From Sphingomonadales bacterium (GTDB taxonomy: Bacteria > Pseudomonadota > Alphaproteobacteria > Sphingomonadales > Sphingomonadaceae), in contig JADJXT010000001.1 of assembly GCA_016720115.1 (NCBI GenBank), forward strand, positions 1,240,001 to 1,304,000: 64,000 bases of DNA, written 5' to 3'. A program made the translations under genes and the position numbers. The notes below the pieces were generated by a model. The model had not been told where the DNA came from. It did not search any database and saw nothing but the letters and a program-made list of their open reading frames with translations. Of the stretch, positions 1-8,358 are shown piece by piece. Numbering within the stretch: position 1 is the first letter of the stretch; the number at the start of each line of letters is the position of its first letter.

Positions 1-2
1 AA

Positions 3-740
3 CTGGTAGCGAATTTCGCCGCCGCGAAAATTCGCGAGATCGTCCGCGATCCCAGGGTGGCGGAGAAGCTGACCCCGAAAAGCTATCCATTCGGCGCGAA
101 GCGGCTGTGCGTTGACACCGGCTATTACGAGAATTTCAACCGGCCCAATGTCGAACTAATCGACCTTAATGAAACCCCGCTCGATACGATCACCGAAAAG
201 GGCGTCGCCACCAGCGAGAAGGAATATGAGGTCGACGCAATCATCTTCGCCATCGGTTTCGACGCGATGACGGGTGCGTTGACGCGGATGGATATCAAGG
301 GGCGCGAAGGACGCACGCTGGTCGACAGCTGGGCGGAAGGGCCGAAAACCTATCTGGGCCTGATGGTATCGGGCTTTCCCAACCTTTTCACGATCACGGG
401 CCCCGGCAGCCCTTCGGTGCTGTCGAACATGGTTGTTTCGATCGAGCAGCATGTCGAATGGCTGGCCGATCTGTTTGTGTTCATGCGCGACAATATGATG
501 GTGGAGATCGAACCGACGCCGACCGCGCAGGAATATTGGGTCGAACATGTCAACGAAGTCGCCAACTACACCATGTATAATTACGCCAATAGCTGGTATC
601 TGGGTGCGAACATTCCCGGAAAGCCGCGCGTGTTCATGCCTTATGCCGGCGGCGTCGGCGCCTATCGCGATCTGTGCACGGCTATTGCGGCCAATGCCTA
701 TATGGGTTTCAAGCTGAAGCTGGCGGAACCACCGGCCTGA
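3..740 (+). CDS. Flavin-containing (Baeyer-Villiger-type) monooxygenase, C-terminal part
   Basis: The gene is cut by the window edge; the reading frame is open from base 3, so the first 245 or so visible residues are the C-terminal half of a roughly 540-600 residue enzyme. Family features seen are KIREIVRDP...VAEKLTP, the stretch FAIGFDAMTG that matches the conserved ATGFD segment of Baeyer-Villiger monooxygenases, and TGPGSPSVLSNM. Such enzymes use FAD and NADPH to insert oxygen into ketones or to oxygenate soft nucleophiles in the cytoplasm. The Rossmann motifs and the FxGxxxHxxxW signature would lie upstream of the window, so the substrate and exact class cannot be judged. An internal GTG at 57 is not needed as a start. 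Confidence 0.88.
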   Translation: MVANFAAAKIREIVRDPRVAEKLTPKSYPFGAKRLCVDTGYYENFNRPNVELIDLNETPLDTITEKGVATSEKEYEVDAIIFAIGFDAMTGALTRMDIKGREGRTLVDSWAEGPKTYLGLMVSGFPNLFTITGPGSPSVLSNMVVSIEQHVEWLADLFVFMRDNMMVEIEPTPTAQEYWVEHVNEVANYTMYNYANSWYLGANIPGKPRVFMPYAGGVGAYRDLCTAIAANAYMGFKLKLAEPPA

Positions 741-802
741 CGCGACAGGGTTGAAAGCCCGGCTGCTTTTCGCCATCAGGCGTGCATCGGAGGTCTGGCC
801 AG

Positions 803-1804
803 TTGGGATTTTTTGCACGCCTGTTCCGGCGAAAACCGAAGCGGTTGTCATTGCCCCGGCCCGAACCATTTCCGGCGCCGCAATGGCCGCCCGCGCCGAT
901 TTCGTCGCAGCCGCACTCTAGCCCATCCGGCAGCAGGCCTGCCTTTCCCGAACCGGCTGACGATACGCCCGCCTGGATGAAATATCCGGCATCGGGGCAA
1001 CGCGGGCATATTATCGTTTTTGCCAATGAGAAAGGCGGGGTGGGCAAATCGACCAGTGCCTTCCACACCTGCATCGCGCTCTGCAATGCGGGCGAAAGCG
1101 TCGCTGCGCTCGATGTCGATCTGCGCCAGTTGACGCTGCACCATGCGCTATGGGCGCGGCAGGAAAGCGAGCGCGAATATGGCGTGAAACTGCCGGGGCC
1201 CGAGCAGATCATGCTCGCGCAGCAGAACGAGAATGAGCTGGAGGAGAAGCTGCGCATGGCGCGCATCCACCACAGCTTCATCGTCATCGATGTCGGCGGG
1301 CACGATTCGCCGATCGCGCGCAAGGCGATTTTCATGGCCGATACGATCGTCACCCCGGTCAATGACAGCTTCATCGATCTCGACATGCTGGGGCGGATCG
1401 ACCCGCGCACCGGCGAGTTTCGCACGCTCGGCAATTTCGCTCGGCTGGTCGAGCATCTGAAGGAGCCGGGCATGGCGATCCGGCCCAAGGCGCTCGACTG
1501 GGTGGTGATGCAGAACCGGTCGCGCAATTTTGCCACGAAGAACGAACGCAAGGTTCTGGATGCCTTGGAGAAGATAGCGCCTGTTGCGGGTTACCGGATC
1601 GTTCCCGGATTGCGCGAGCGGGTGACCTATCGCGAGCTGTTTCCGATGGGGCTGACACTGTTCGACCTTGAAGCGATCCCTGAACTGGGCAAGCCGCAAC
1701 CCAACGCGCGCGAGGAAATATGGGCGATGCTGCGCGCACTCAACCTGCCAAGCGCGGCGCTGAACCGCGCGATTGCGCCTGCTGGCGCACCCAACCCTGT
1801 TTAG
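803..1804 (+). CDS. mipZ: MipZ-like ParA-family ATPase (division-plane positioning)
   Basis: A cytoplasmic P-loop ATPase that in alphaproteobacteria forms a gradient from the ParB-bound poles and keeps FtsZ at midcell. With the TTG start at 803 the protein has 333 residues. The deviant Walker A NEKGGVGKST lies near residues 75-84, the switch segment DVDLRQLT near 104-111, and a Walker B-like FIVIDVGGHDSP follows. DLRQ and the later EWVVMQNR-like DWVVMQNRSR fit MipZ rather than chromosome ParA. TTG at 803 is chosen because GGAGGT sits 8 bases upstream; GTG 782 and ATG 977 are alternatives. The first 60 residues form a basic FFARLFRRKPKR segment and a Pro-rich linker, unusual for short MipZ proteins. 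The gene stands alone. Confidence 0.85.
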   Translation: MGFFARLFRRKPKRLSLPRPEPFPAPQWPPAPISSQPHSSPSGSRPAFPEPADDTPAWMKYPASGQRGHIIVFANEKGGVGKSTSAFHTCIALCNAGESVAALDVDLRQLTLHHALWARQESEREYGVKLPGPEQIMLAQQNENELEEKLRMARIHHSFIVIDVGGHDSPIARKAIFMADTIVTPVNDSFIDLDMLGRIDPRTGEFRTLGNFARLVEHLKEPGMAIRPKALDWVVMQNRSRNFATKNERKVLDALEKIAPVAGYRIVPGLRERVTYRELFPMGLTLFDLEAIPELGKPQPNAREEIWAMLRALNLPSAALNRAIAPAGAPNPV

Positions 1805-1825
1805 CGGGAGATAGCCTGTTCCCGC

Positions 1826-2014
1826 TCAGTCGGATTTGGAATTTGCTTCCAATATGGTCGCTGCGGTTTCCTCGATCGTCCCGGTGACTAACAGCGGCGA
1901 GCCGCCGACAATGCCAATCTGTGTCTGCCCATTTTCCGCCGTGCGCAGCCAGGCGATATTCGATGCGACGACCAGATAATTGCCGCCGCGTGAACTGAGG
2001 GTAACGAATTTCAT
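1826..2014 (-). CDS. Small conserved protein, FlbD-like fold suspected (62 aa)
   Basis: A 62-residue protein starting at the ATG at 2014, preceded by AGGAG at a good distance. It begins MKFVTLSSRGGNYLVVASNI and ends in a helix EETAATILEANSK. The layout (short beta strands, NxxxIAWLR, a Gly-rich turn, VTGTIEETAATI) resembles the small FlbD-type proteins of flagellar loci in pattern, but no flagellar genes are nearby. Similarity is by eye only. It faces mipZ tail-to-tail and is divergent from the GFA-family gene. Function unknown. Confidence 0.6.
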   Translation of the reverse strand: MKFVTLSSRGGNYLVVASNIAWLRTAENGQTQIGIVGGSPLLVTGTIEETAATILEANSKSD

Positions 2015-2152
2015 GACAAAGGACTCCTGACCATGCGGGCTATAGGCGCGAAGTCTCTTTGAGTGATTAACGCTCGGCCGGATAGCCGCAGTCCTCCAAG
2101 CACTGGGCAAGATTGCGGTTGACCAAATAAGGTGTTCGGGAAACAAGAAACC

Positions 2153-2566
2153 ATGAGCAAGGACATCAAGGTCGAGGGCGGTTGCCATTGCGGCGCTGTG
2201 CGGTTTCGCTTCGTACTGCCTGCAAAAAAGGTCGAACTGCTCGACTGCAACTGTTCGATGTGCAGCCGCACCGTTTTCCTGCACCTGATTGTTGCGCATT
2301 CCGATTTCGAATTGCTGACCCCGCGCGAAGCCCTGACTTCCTACCGCTTTGGCACCCGAGCGGCGGAGCATCTTTTCTGCAGCACCTGCGGGGTCAAATC
2401 CTTCTACCAGCCGCGTTCGCATCCCGAAGCATGGAGCGTGAACTACCACGGCCTCGATGACGGACATGGCTTGACGCCGACCACCGTCCCGTTCGATGGT
2501 CGCAACTGGGAGGCTGCGCAGGCGCGGCTGGATCGACCCGCCGCCGCGTCCGGAAAGGCGGATTGA
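2153..2566 (+). CDS. GFA / CENP-V family zinc protein
   Basis: A 137-residue protein of the glutathione-dependent formaldehyde-activating (GFA) fold. It carries the full cysteine set: CHCGAVRF near residue 9, CNCSMC near 35 and CSTCGVKSF near 86, which bind structural and catalytic zinc in this family. Members are often named after S-(hydroxymethyl)glutathione synthase activity, but most are of unproven substrate. Start: ATG 2153 is preferred to the in-frame GTG 2132 because the protein then begins just before the first zinc strand. A tiny membrane protein and an OsmC gene follow at close spacing, so the three may form an operon linked to thiol or aldehyde stress (inference). Confidence 0.82.
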   Translation: MSKDIKVEGGCHCGAVRFRFVLPAKKVELLDCNCSMCSRTVFLHLIVAHSDFELLTPREALTSYRFGTRAAEHLFCSTCGVKSFYQPRSHPEAWSVNYHGLDDGHGLTPTTVPFDGRNWEAAQARLDRPAAASGKAD

Positions 2567-2572
2567 ACTGCT

Positions 2573-2692
2573 ATGATAAAGACTGTCATCATCGTCGTGT
2601 TGCTGCTGGTCGCGGTGCATCTGCTGCTCTACGGCTATCTGCAGCGCCGGATAAATGCGGCAAAACGCGAAAAGGAAATGCACGATGAATGA
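2573..2692 (+). CDS. Candidate 39-residue single-pass membrane protein
   Basis: An ATG at 2573 opens a 39-codon frame six bases after the GFA stop. It encodes MIKTVIIVVLLLVAVHLLLY followed by a basic tail with QRR and AAKREKE, the classic pattern of one membrane helix with a positive cytoplasmic C-terminus. Its stop overlaps the ATG of the OsmC gene (2685), which suggests translational coupling. It is too small for most gene callers. No family is recognised; the coding claim rests on hydrophobic pattern and gene packing. Confidence 0.5.
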   Translation: MIKTVIIVVLLLVAVHLLLYGYLQRRINAAKREKEMHDE

Positions 2693-3104
2693 AAATCCCT
2701 GCGCCACCGTTGAGAGCGCCGATGGCGTCTATGCCCAGTATATCAAGGCGCGGGTGCATGAATGGACGGCGGGGGAGCCTGCGGATATCGGCGGGACCGA
2801 CAACGGCCCGACGCCTTACGAACTGCTGCTGTCGGCGCTTGGCGCGTGCACCTCGATCACGCTGGAAATGTATGCCGCGCGCAAGGGCTGGCCGCTCGAA
2901 AAGGTGCATGTGACGCTCGAACATTCGAAGGAGGAGCGTGCGGGCGAGAATGGCGGCAAGCCTGTCGACATGATCGATCGCATCGTCCGCCTCGAAGGCC
3001 CGCTTGATGCGGAGCAGCGTGCGAAGCTGATCGAGATCGCGGAAAAATGCCCCGTGCACCGCACGCTGACCAATCAGATCGCTATCAACACGCTGCTGGG
3101 GTGA
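2685..3104 (+). CDS. OsmC-family protein
   Basis: A 139-residue cytoplasmic OsmC-like protein. The family reduces organic hydroperoxides using two conserved cysteines; here these are in GACTSIT (near residue 59) and EKCPVHRT (near 121). The central long helix YELLLSALGACTSITLEMYA and the TDNGPTPYELL loop are typical. ATG 2685 is chosen over an ATG ten codons upstream because it overlaps the end of the small membrane gene in the usual ATGA manner. YhfA-type OsmC proteins of this length have less certain substrates than Ohr. Confidence 0.87.
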   Translation: MNENPCATVESADGVYAQYIKARVHEWTAGEPADIGGTDNGPTPYELLLSALGACTSITLEMYAARKGWPLEKVHVTLEHSKEERAGENGGKPVDMIDRIVRLEGPLDAEQRAKLIEIAEKCPVHRTLTNQIAINTLLG

Positions 3105-3254
3105 ATCCCCTTTCGCAAGGGAAGATAGCAGGGGTTGATTAGCCTTTTTCGCAGGCTTATAGCCGGATTTCAGCAATGGCGGTCCCTCGGGGCCGCTTTT
3201 TGCCTTTTGGCGCTTTGCCGTCGCCGGAAGCCAACAATATGAAAGGACCACGCC

Positions 3255-4451
3255 ATGTCGATCACGCCCCTTATGCCCGTCTATCCCCGTTGCGGGTTCC
3301 GGCCGGTGCGCGGCGAGGGATGCTATCTGATCGGCGAGGATGGCCGTCGCGTGCTCGACTTTGCGGCGGGGATCGCGGTCAACGCGCTCGGCCATGGCCA
3401 CCCGCATCTGACCAAGGCTATTCAGGAACAGGCCGCGACGCTGATGCACGTGTCGAACCTTTATGGCAGCCCGCAGGGTGAGGCGCTGGCGCAGCGCATC
3501 ATCGACAACAGCTTTGCCGACACCGTGTTCTTCACCAATTCGGGGGTCGAGGCGATCGAGTGCGCGATCAAGACCGCGCGCCGCTATCACGACGTCAACG
3601 GCAATCCGGATCGCTACAAGCTGATCACCTTCAAAAATGCCTTTCACGGCCGTTCGCTCGGCGCGATTTCGGCGACCGATCAGCCGAAGATGCGCGACGG
3701 GTTCGAACCGCTGCTGCCGGGCTTTGCCTATGCCAGGTTCAACGATCTCGAAGGCGCGCTGGCGCTGATCGACAACGAGACGGCGGGCTTCCTTGTCGAA
3801 ACCGTGCAGGGCGAAGGTGGGATGACCGCAGGCACGCCCGAATTCATTCAGGGCCTGCGCAAGGCGTGCGACGAGCATGGCCTGCTCCTCATCCTCGACG
3901 AAATCCAGTGCGGCTATGGCCGCACCGGCAAGATGTGGGCCTATGAACATTATGGCATCACGCCCGATATTCTTACCTCGGCCAAGGGAATTGGCGGGGG
4001 CTTTCCGTTGGGGGCCTGCCTTGCCACCGAAGAGGCGGCGAAGGGCATGGTGATCGGCACGCACGGTTCGACCTATGGCGGCAACCCGCTCGCCATGGCG
4101 GCGGGTCAGGCGATCCTCGACGTCATGCTCGAACCCGGTTTTCTGGAGCATGTGAACGCGATGGGCGATCGCCTGCGCGCGGCGTTCGAGCAGCTGATCC
4201 CCAATCATGACGACATGTTCGAGGAAATCCGCGGGAAGGGCCTGATGCTCGGCATCAAGATGAAGGAACCGGCGGTGAGCCGTGATTTCGTGGCGCATCT
4301 GCGCGACAATCACGGGCTGTTGACGGTTGCGGCGGGCGAAAATGTCTTCCGCGTGCTGCCGCCGCTGGTGATCAGCGAAGATCATATCGCCGAGTGCATC
4401 GAACGACTGTCGGCGGGCGCACGCGACTATCAGATGCCCGCGGCTGCGTAA
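3255..4451 (+). CDS. argD: Acetylornithine aminotransferase
   Basis: A class-III PLP aminotransferase of 398 residues, full length for ArgD. It converts N-acetylglutamate semialdehyde and glutamate to N-acetylornithine and 2-oxoglutarate in arginine synthesis, and in many bacteria also serves lysine synthesis. The PLP lysine is K244 in TSAKGIGGGF, preceded by D215 in LILDEIQCGYGR. The start ATG 3255 follows AGGA. It is followed by a 91-bp palindromic repeat and then argF, so both are probably transcribed together. Confidence 0.95.
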   Translation: MSITPLMPVYPRCGFRPVRGEGCYLIGEDGRRVLDFAAGIAVNALGHGHPHLTKAIQEQAATLMHVSNLYGSPQGEALAQRIIDNSFADTVFFTNSGVEAIECAIKTARRYHDVNGNPDRYKLITFKNAFHGRSLGAISATDQPKMRDGFEPLLPGFAYARFNDLEGALALIDNETAGFLVETVQGEGGMTAGTPEFIQGLRKACDEHGLLLILDEIQCGYGRTGKMWAYEHYGITPDILTSAKGIGGGFPLGACLATEEAAKGMVIGTHGSTYGGNPLAMAAGQAILDVMLEPGFLEHVNAMGDRLRAAFEQLIPNHDDMFEEIRGKGLMLGIKMKEPAVSRDFVAHLRDNHGLLTVAAGENVFRVLPPLVISEDHIAECIERLSAGARDYQMPAAA

Positions 4452-4462
4452 GAGCAGCGTTT

Positions 4463-4553
4463 GTCATTCCCGCGGACGCGGGAATCCATGGTCTGAGAAA
4501 CAGGTTTAAACCGACAATTCAGACCATGGGCCCCCGATCAAGTCGGGGGTGAC
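4463..4553. repeat. 91-bp palindromic repeat, copy 1 of 3
   Basis: It begins GTCATTCCCGCGGACGCGGG and ends GTCGGGGGTGAC. Nested inverted arms are visible: an outer GTCA..TGAC pair, a local hairpin CCCGCGGACGCGGG, and the inner pair CCATGGTCT/AGACCATGG. Copies of the same length lie at 18369-18459 and 19149-19239. Here it lies between argD and argF on the same strand and could fold in the transcript. Confidence 0.9.
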
Positions 4554-4576
4554 ACAACAAAAAGGTTTGTTGTGCA

Positions 4577-5503
4577 ATGACCAGACACTTCCTGAACCTC
4601 ACCGATGCCGGAGCGGACGCCATCGCGGCGATGATCAACGACGCCATCGACCGCAAGGCGGCGCGTACGGGCTGGCCGAAAGGCAAGGCGGATGCAGATG
4701 CGCCGCTGGCAGGGCACACGCTCGGCATGATTTTCGAGAAGAATTCGACCCGCACCCGTGCCTCGTTCGAAATGGCGATCAGGCAATTGGGCGGCGACAG
4801 CATGTTCATGGCGTCGGGCCAGATGCAGTTGGGGCGCGGGGAGACGATTGCTGATACCGCGCGCGTGCTGTCGCGCTATGTCGACGCGATCATGATCCGC
4901 ACCGACGATCATGCCAAGATCGAGGAACTGGCCGCCTATTCGGACGTGCCGGTGATCAACGGCCTGACCGACCTGTCGCATCCGTGCCAGATCGTTGCCG
5001 ATCTGCTGACGCTGGTCGAACATGGCAAGGCGCTGCCCGGGCTGGAGGTTGCATGGCTGGGTGATGGCAACAATGTGCTCAACTCGGTCGTCGAGGCGGC
5101 GGGCCTGATGAAGTTCAACGTCCGCATCGGCGTTCCGCAAGGCTATGACTGCGATCCCGCCTTTATCGAGGCGGCGCGCGCCAATGGCGCGAACATAACC
5201 GTCACCCGCGATGCGACGGAAGCGGTGGCCGGGGCGGATGTCGTCGTCACCGATACCTGGGTGTCGATGGGGCAGGATCATGCGCACAACAAGATCGCGG
5301 CGATGATGCCCTTTCAGGTCAATGATCGCTTGATGGCGGGTGCGAAGGCCGACGCCAAATTCCTCCACTGCCTGCCTGCGCATCGCGGCGAAGAGGCGAC
5401 CGATGATGTGCTCGATGGCCCGCAATCGCTGATCTGGGATGAAGCGGAAAACCGCCTGCATGCGCAGAAATCGATCCTGCGTTGGTGCTTTGGCCAGATC
5501 TGA
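4577..5503 (+). CDS. argF: Ornithine carbamoyltransferase
   Basis: A 308-residue enzyme that joins carbamoyl phosphate and ornithine to citrulline. The carbamoyl-phosphate loop is STRTR at residues 57-61, with HPCQ near 138 and the ornithine-loop HCLPAHRGEE near 263. Length is standard. The TGA stop overlaps the ATG of hslO (TGATG), so the two are translationally coupled. Confidence 0.95.
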   Translation: MTRHFLNLTDAGADAIAAMINDAIDRKAARTGWPKGKADADAPLAGHTLGMIFEKNSTRTRASFEMAIRQLGGDSMFMASGQMQLGRGETIADTARVLSRYVDAIMIRTDDHAKIEELAAYSDVPVINGLTDLSHPCQIVADLLTLVEHGKALPGLEVAWLGDGNNVLNSVVEAAGLMKFNVRIGVPQGYDCDPAFIEAARANGANITVTRDATEAVAGADVVVTDTWVSMGQDHAHNKIAAMMPFQVNDRLMAGAKADAKFLHCLPAHRGEEATDDVLDGPQSLIWDEAENRLHAQKSILRWCFGQI

Positions 5504-6423
5504 TGGCGGACCAGTCGGAAACACGCTGCGATCAGCCTTTGCGCTTTTCGATCCCCGCGCTCAATGCGCGCGGGCGGCTGGTGCGGCTCGATGCCGTACT
5601 CAACGATGTGCTTTCGGCGCACGCCTATCCGCCAGCGGTGGAAAAAATCCTGGCAGAGGCGCTGGTGCTCACGGCGCTGCTTGGTACGACGCTGAAAGAA
5701 CGCGAGGGGCAGCTGACCATTCAGGCACAGACCGAAAACGGCCCTGTATCGCTGCTTGTCTGCGACTATATCGATGGGGCGGTGCGCGGCTATGCGCAGT
5801 TCGATCTGGCGAAGCTGGCCGAAGTGCCCGCCGATCCGAACCTGTTCGCGCTGTTCGGCAAGGGCTATCTCGCCGTCACCTTCGACCGGCCGCTGCCGGA
5901 GGCCGAAGGGGGCGGGCGCTATCAGGGGATCGTGCCGCTGGAAGGCGCCAGCATTTCCGATGCGGCGATGCAGTATTTCGATCAGTCCGAACAGATCCCG
6001 ACCTTCATCCGCATCGCGATCGATCATGTCGATGGCCGCTGCGTCGCAGGCGGTATGCTGGTGCAGCATCTGCCCGATGGCGAGGAAGGGCGTGAGCGTA
6101 TCGCCGCGCGCGGCGACCATCCCGACTGGGAACATGTGCGCATCCTTTCCGAAACCGTGAAGGCGGACGAACTGGCCGATCCGGCGCTGTCGCTGGAGGA
6201 AATCGCCTGGCGGCTGTTTCACGAAGAACAGGAAGTGCGGATTGTCGAAGGCAGGCCAATGTCGAAGGGCTGTCGCTGCGATCCTGACCATATCCGCGAT
6301 GTCATCGCGCGCTTTCCGGCTGGCGAACGCGCCGAAATGGCCGATGAGGCGGGCGATATCGTGGTCAATTGCGAATTTTGCTCGCGCAAATTCCCGATCA
6401 GTCTGGCCAGCCTGAACAATTGA
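5503..6423 (+). CDS. hslO: Redox-regulated chaperone Hsp33
   Basis: A 306-residue Hsp33. The C-terminal zinc centre is complete: KGCRCDPDHI and, about 30 residues later, VNCEFCSRKF, giving CxC and CxxC. Under oxidative stress zinc is released, disulfides form and the protein becomes a holdase chaperone. Start ATG 5503 overlaps the argF stop. The gene pair argF-hslO appears to be a recurring sphingomonad arrangement (from memory). Confidence 0.94.
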   Translation: MADQSETRCDQPLRFSIPALNARGRLVRLDAVLNDVLSAHAYPPAVEKILAEALVLTALLGTTLKEREGQLTIQAQTENGPVSLLVCDYIDGAVRGYAQFDLAKLAEVPADPNLFALFGKGYLAVTFDRPLPEAEGGGRYQGIVPLEGASISDAAMQYFDQSEQIPTFIRIAIDHVDGRCVAGGMLVQHLPDGEEGRERIAARGDHPDWEHVRILSETVKADELADPALSLEEIAWRLFHEEQEVRIVEGRPMSKGCRCDPDHIRDVIARFPAGERAEMADEAGDIVVNCEFCSRKFPISLASLNN

Positions 6424-6580
6424 CCGGTTGCGCCGGTTCAGGCGCGATTAACCAAATTCATGTCATTCATCGTTCATAGAAAACGCTTTATCGTAGCAAC
6501 GGTTACAATTTATCGGTAAAAGCCGAATTAGAACATCGGGTCGGGTCGCTGGGACAAGTGAAACGACGGAACGCAAAAGA

Positions 6581-7003
6581 ATGAAATTCACAAATTGGAC
6601 GATAGGCATGACCGCGCTTCTGGCGGTCGGCGGGTCGGCGGCTGGCGTTGCTGGTCAGGCGGACACGCCCGAATTGCTGCAATCGCTCGAGCGGGGCCTT
6701 TGGCAATTGCGCGCCGTTGGCGGCGGCGCAACATCGGCTGCGACGAGCCAGCTTTGCGTGGGCGACCCGCGCATGCTCGCGCAAATCCAGCATCAGGGCA
6801 ATCCGCAATGCAGCCACTATATCGTCCGTTCCAGCCCGACATCGGTGACCATCAGTTACAGTTGCAAGGGCGAGGGCCAGGGGCTGACGACGATCCGCAA
6901 GGAATCGCCGCGCCTGATCCAGATCCAGTCGCAGGGGATTCGCAACGGCGCGCCCTTTTCCTTCGCAGTCGAAGGGCGGCGGTCGGCGGCCTGCAGTCGT
7001 TAA
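6581..7003 (+). CDS. Secreted DUF3617-like protein
   Basis: A 140-residue exported protein. A signal peptide with hydrophobic core IGMTALLAVGGSAAGVAG is followed by ELLQSLERGLWQLRAVGGG, CVGDPRMLAQIQH, paired cysteines and a beta-rich end with VTISYSCKGEG. The GxWxLR opening and the CxGDP..C pattern resemble the DUF3617 group seen in alphaproteobacteria; function is unknown. The 157-bp gap before it contains GATTAACCAAATTC, which loosely resembles a CtrA half-site. Confidence 0.7.
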   Translation: MKFTNWTIGMTALLAVGGSAAGVAGQADTPELLQSLERGLWQLRAVGGGATSAATSQLCVGDPRMLAQIQHQGNPQCSHYIVRSSPTSVTISYSCKGEGQGLTTIRKESPRLIQIQSQGIRNGAPFSFAVEGRRSAACSR

Positions 7004-7013
7004 GGCTTATTTA

Positions 7014-7122
7014 ACCAAGATTTGCTATCAGGATGACGTGCCTTTCATTTGGGCACGCTTTCCTCCCTAACTGGCTAGAAGCCATACTGGGCCGCTCTTT
7101 TCCGGAGCGGCCCTTTTCTTTG
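7014..7122 (+). ncRNA. Candidate small RNA with CCUCC loop and terminator
   Basis: The 190-bp gap before lytS is more than a terminator. It holds a hairpin CGTGCC/GGCACG (7037-7042 / 7052-7057), then an unpaired TTTCCTCCCTAACTGG that could pair with Shine-Dalgarno sequences, then a strong terminator. Together this looks like a compact Hfq-type sRNA of about 100 nt. A weak promoter-like TTTAAC...GCTATC lies at about 7014-7030. It could equally be the trailer of the preceding gene. Confidence 0.35.
7089..7122 (+). terminator. Rho-independent terminator
   Basis: A 9-bp perfect stem GGGCCGCTC/GAGCGGCCC (7089-7097 with 7105-7113), a 7-nt loop and a TTTTCTTT tract. It separates the DUF3617-like gene and candidate sRNA from lytS. 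Confidence 0.88.
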
Positions 7123-7194
7123 CGCGACGCTGATCGAAAGCCGATCGCGATTTCGAAACTAGGGCTTCATGCCCGGGAAAAATCGCGCTAGACA

Positions 7195-8358
7195 ATGGCG
7201 ATGGCCGTACTCGAACTGGGCGACCAGCCCTTCTTTTCAGACAAGAACCGGGCGTTCTGGAACCTGCATAGCGCAGGCTGGGGCGGGGCGGCGCTGGTGC
7301 GCAGCGCGTCCACCATCGCAAATGGTCAGCCGTTCAGTGCGCTGCTTCCGGTCTTGATTTCGGCCGTCACAGGTTTTTCGGTTTCGCTGATCCTCTCGGT
7401 CGTGTTCCGTAATGTAATCGACCGGCGACCGTTGCTGACCTGGGGCGTCACGGGAGTTTCGGTGATACTGGCGACGCTGATCTATGCCTATATCGACGTC
7501 TGGGTGTTACAAACAATCCGCGAAGGCGCAGACGAAACGCCCTTTGCCCAGTTGATGGTGGGCGCAATCTTCATCAATGGCGTGTTGCTCGTCGCCTGGT
7601 CGGCGCTTTATTATGCGATCAACTATTTCGTTCGCGCGGAGGAGCAGGCGGATCAGCTTCTCCGGCTGGAGGCGGCGGCAACCAGCGCGCAACTCACCAT
7701 GCTGCGTTACCAGTTGAACCCGCATTTCCTGTTCAACACCCTGAACAGCATTTCGACGCTGGTGCTTTTGAAGCAGACCGAGCAGGCCAATGCCATGCTC
7801 TCGCGGCTTTCTTCCTTCCTCCGCTTCACGCTGATCAACGAAACAACCGCAAAAGTGACGCTGGCGAGCGAAGTTGAAACGCTGAAGCTCTATCTCGATA
7901 TCGAAAAGATGCGATTTGAAGAGCGGCTGCGCACCGAATTCGACGTGGAGGACAGTGTCAAAGACGCGCTGGTGCCGTCGCTGTTGCTGCAGCCTTTGGT
8001 CGAAAATGCCATCAAATATGCCGTAACCCCGCAAGAGGACGGGGCGGACATCGCCATCAATGCCCGCCGGGTGGGAGAACGCGTGCGCATCATCGTATCC
8101 GATTCAGGGCCGGGGTTGCAGGCCAGCATTCCGGACCCCAAATTGTCAACGGGCGTCGGGATGGCCAATACCAGAGAGCGGCTTTTGCAGGCTTATGGCG
8201 ATGAACAGCGCTTTGACAGCTATACAAGGAGCGGCGGAGGATTTGAGGTTGTGATAGAAATTCCCTATCAGACCGAAAACAGCGGGGGCGAAACAAAAGC
8301 CATCGAAGCACCGGCGGTAACAGCGGGCGTCGGTGTTCAAGGAGCAGTAACCGCATGA
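7195..8358 (+). CDS. LytS-type sensor histidine kinase
   Basis: A 387-residue membrane kinase. Three likely membrane helices lie between residues about 49 and 146 (LLPVLISAVTGFSVSLILSV, TWGVTGVSVILATLIYAYI, VGAIFINGVLLVAWSALYYA). The His_kinase H-box is QLNPHFLFNTLNS with H177; the N-box is LVENAIKYA (269-277) and the G-boxes are SDSGPGL and GVGMANTRERL. It has no PAS or GAF domain, so the signal is probably membrane-borne. Its stop overlaps the response-regulator start (ATGA), which defines a two-gene operon. Confidence 0.92.
   Translation: MAMAVLELGDQPFFSDKNRAFWNLHSAGWGGAALVRSASTIANGQPFSALLPVLISAVTGFSVSLILSVVFRNVIDRRPLLTWGVTGVSVILATLIYAYIDVWVLQTIREGADETPFAQLMVGAIFINGVLLVAWSALYYAINYFVRAEEQADQLLRLEAAATSAQLTMLRYQLNPHFLFNTLNSISTLVLLKQTEQANAMLSRLSSFLRFTLINETTAKVTLASEVETLKLYLDIEKMRFEERLRTEFDVEDSVKDALVPSLLLQPLVENAIKYAVTPQEDGADIAINARRVGERVRIIVSDSGPGLQASIPDPKLSTGVGMANTRERLLQAYGDEQRFDSYTRSGGGFEVVIEIPYQTENSGGETKAIEAPAVTAGVGVQGAVTA

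Noticed and set aside
2589..4385. 598-codon minus-strand frame over osmC and argD
   Set aside because: Antisense to two clear genes and without any recognisable domain.
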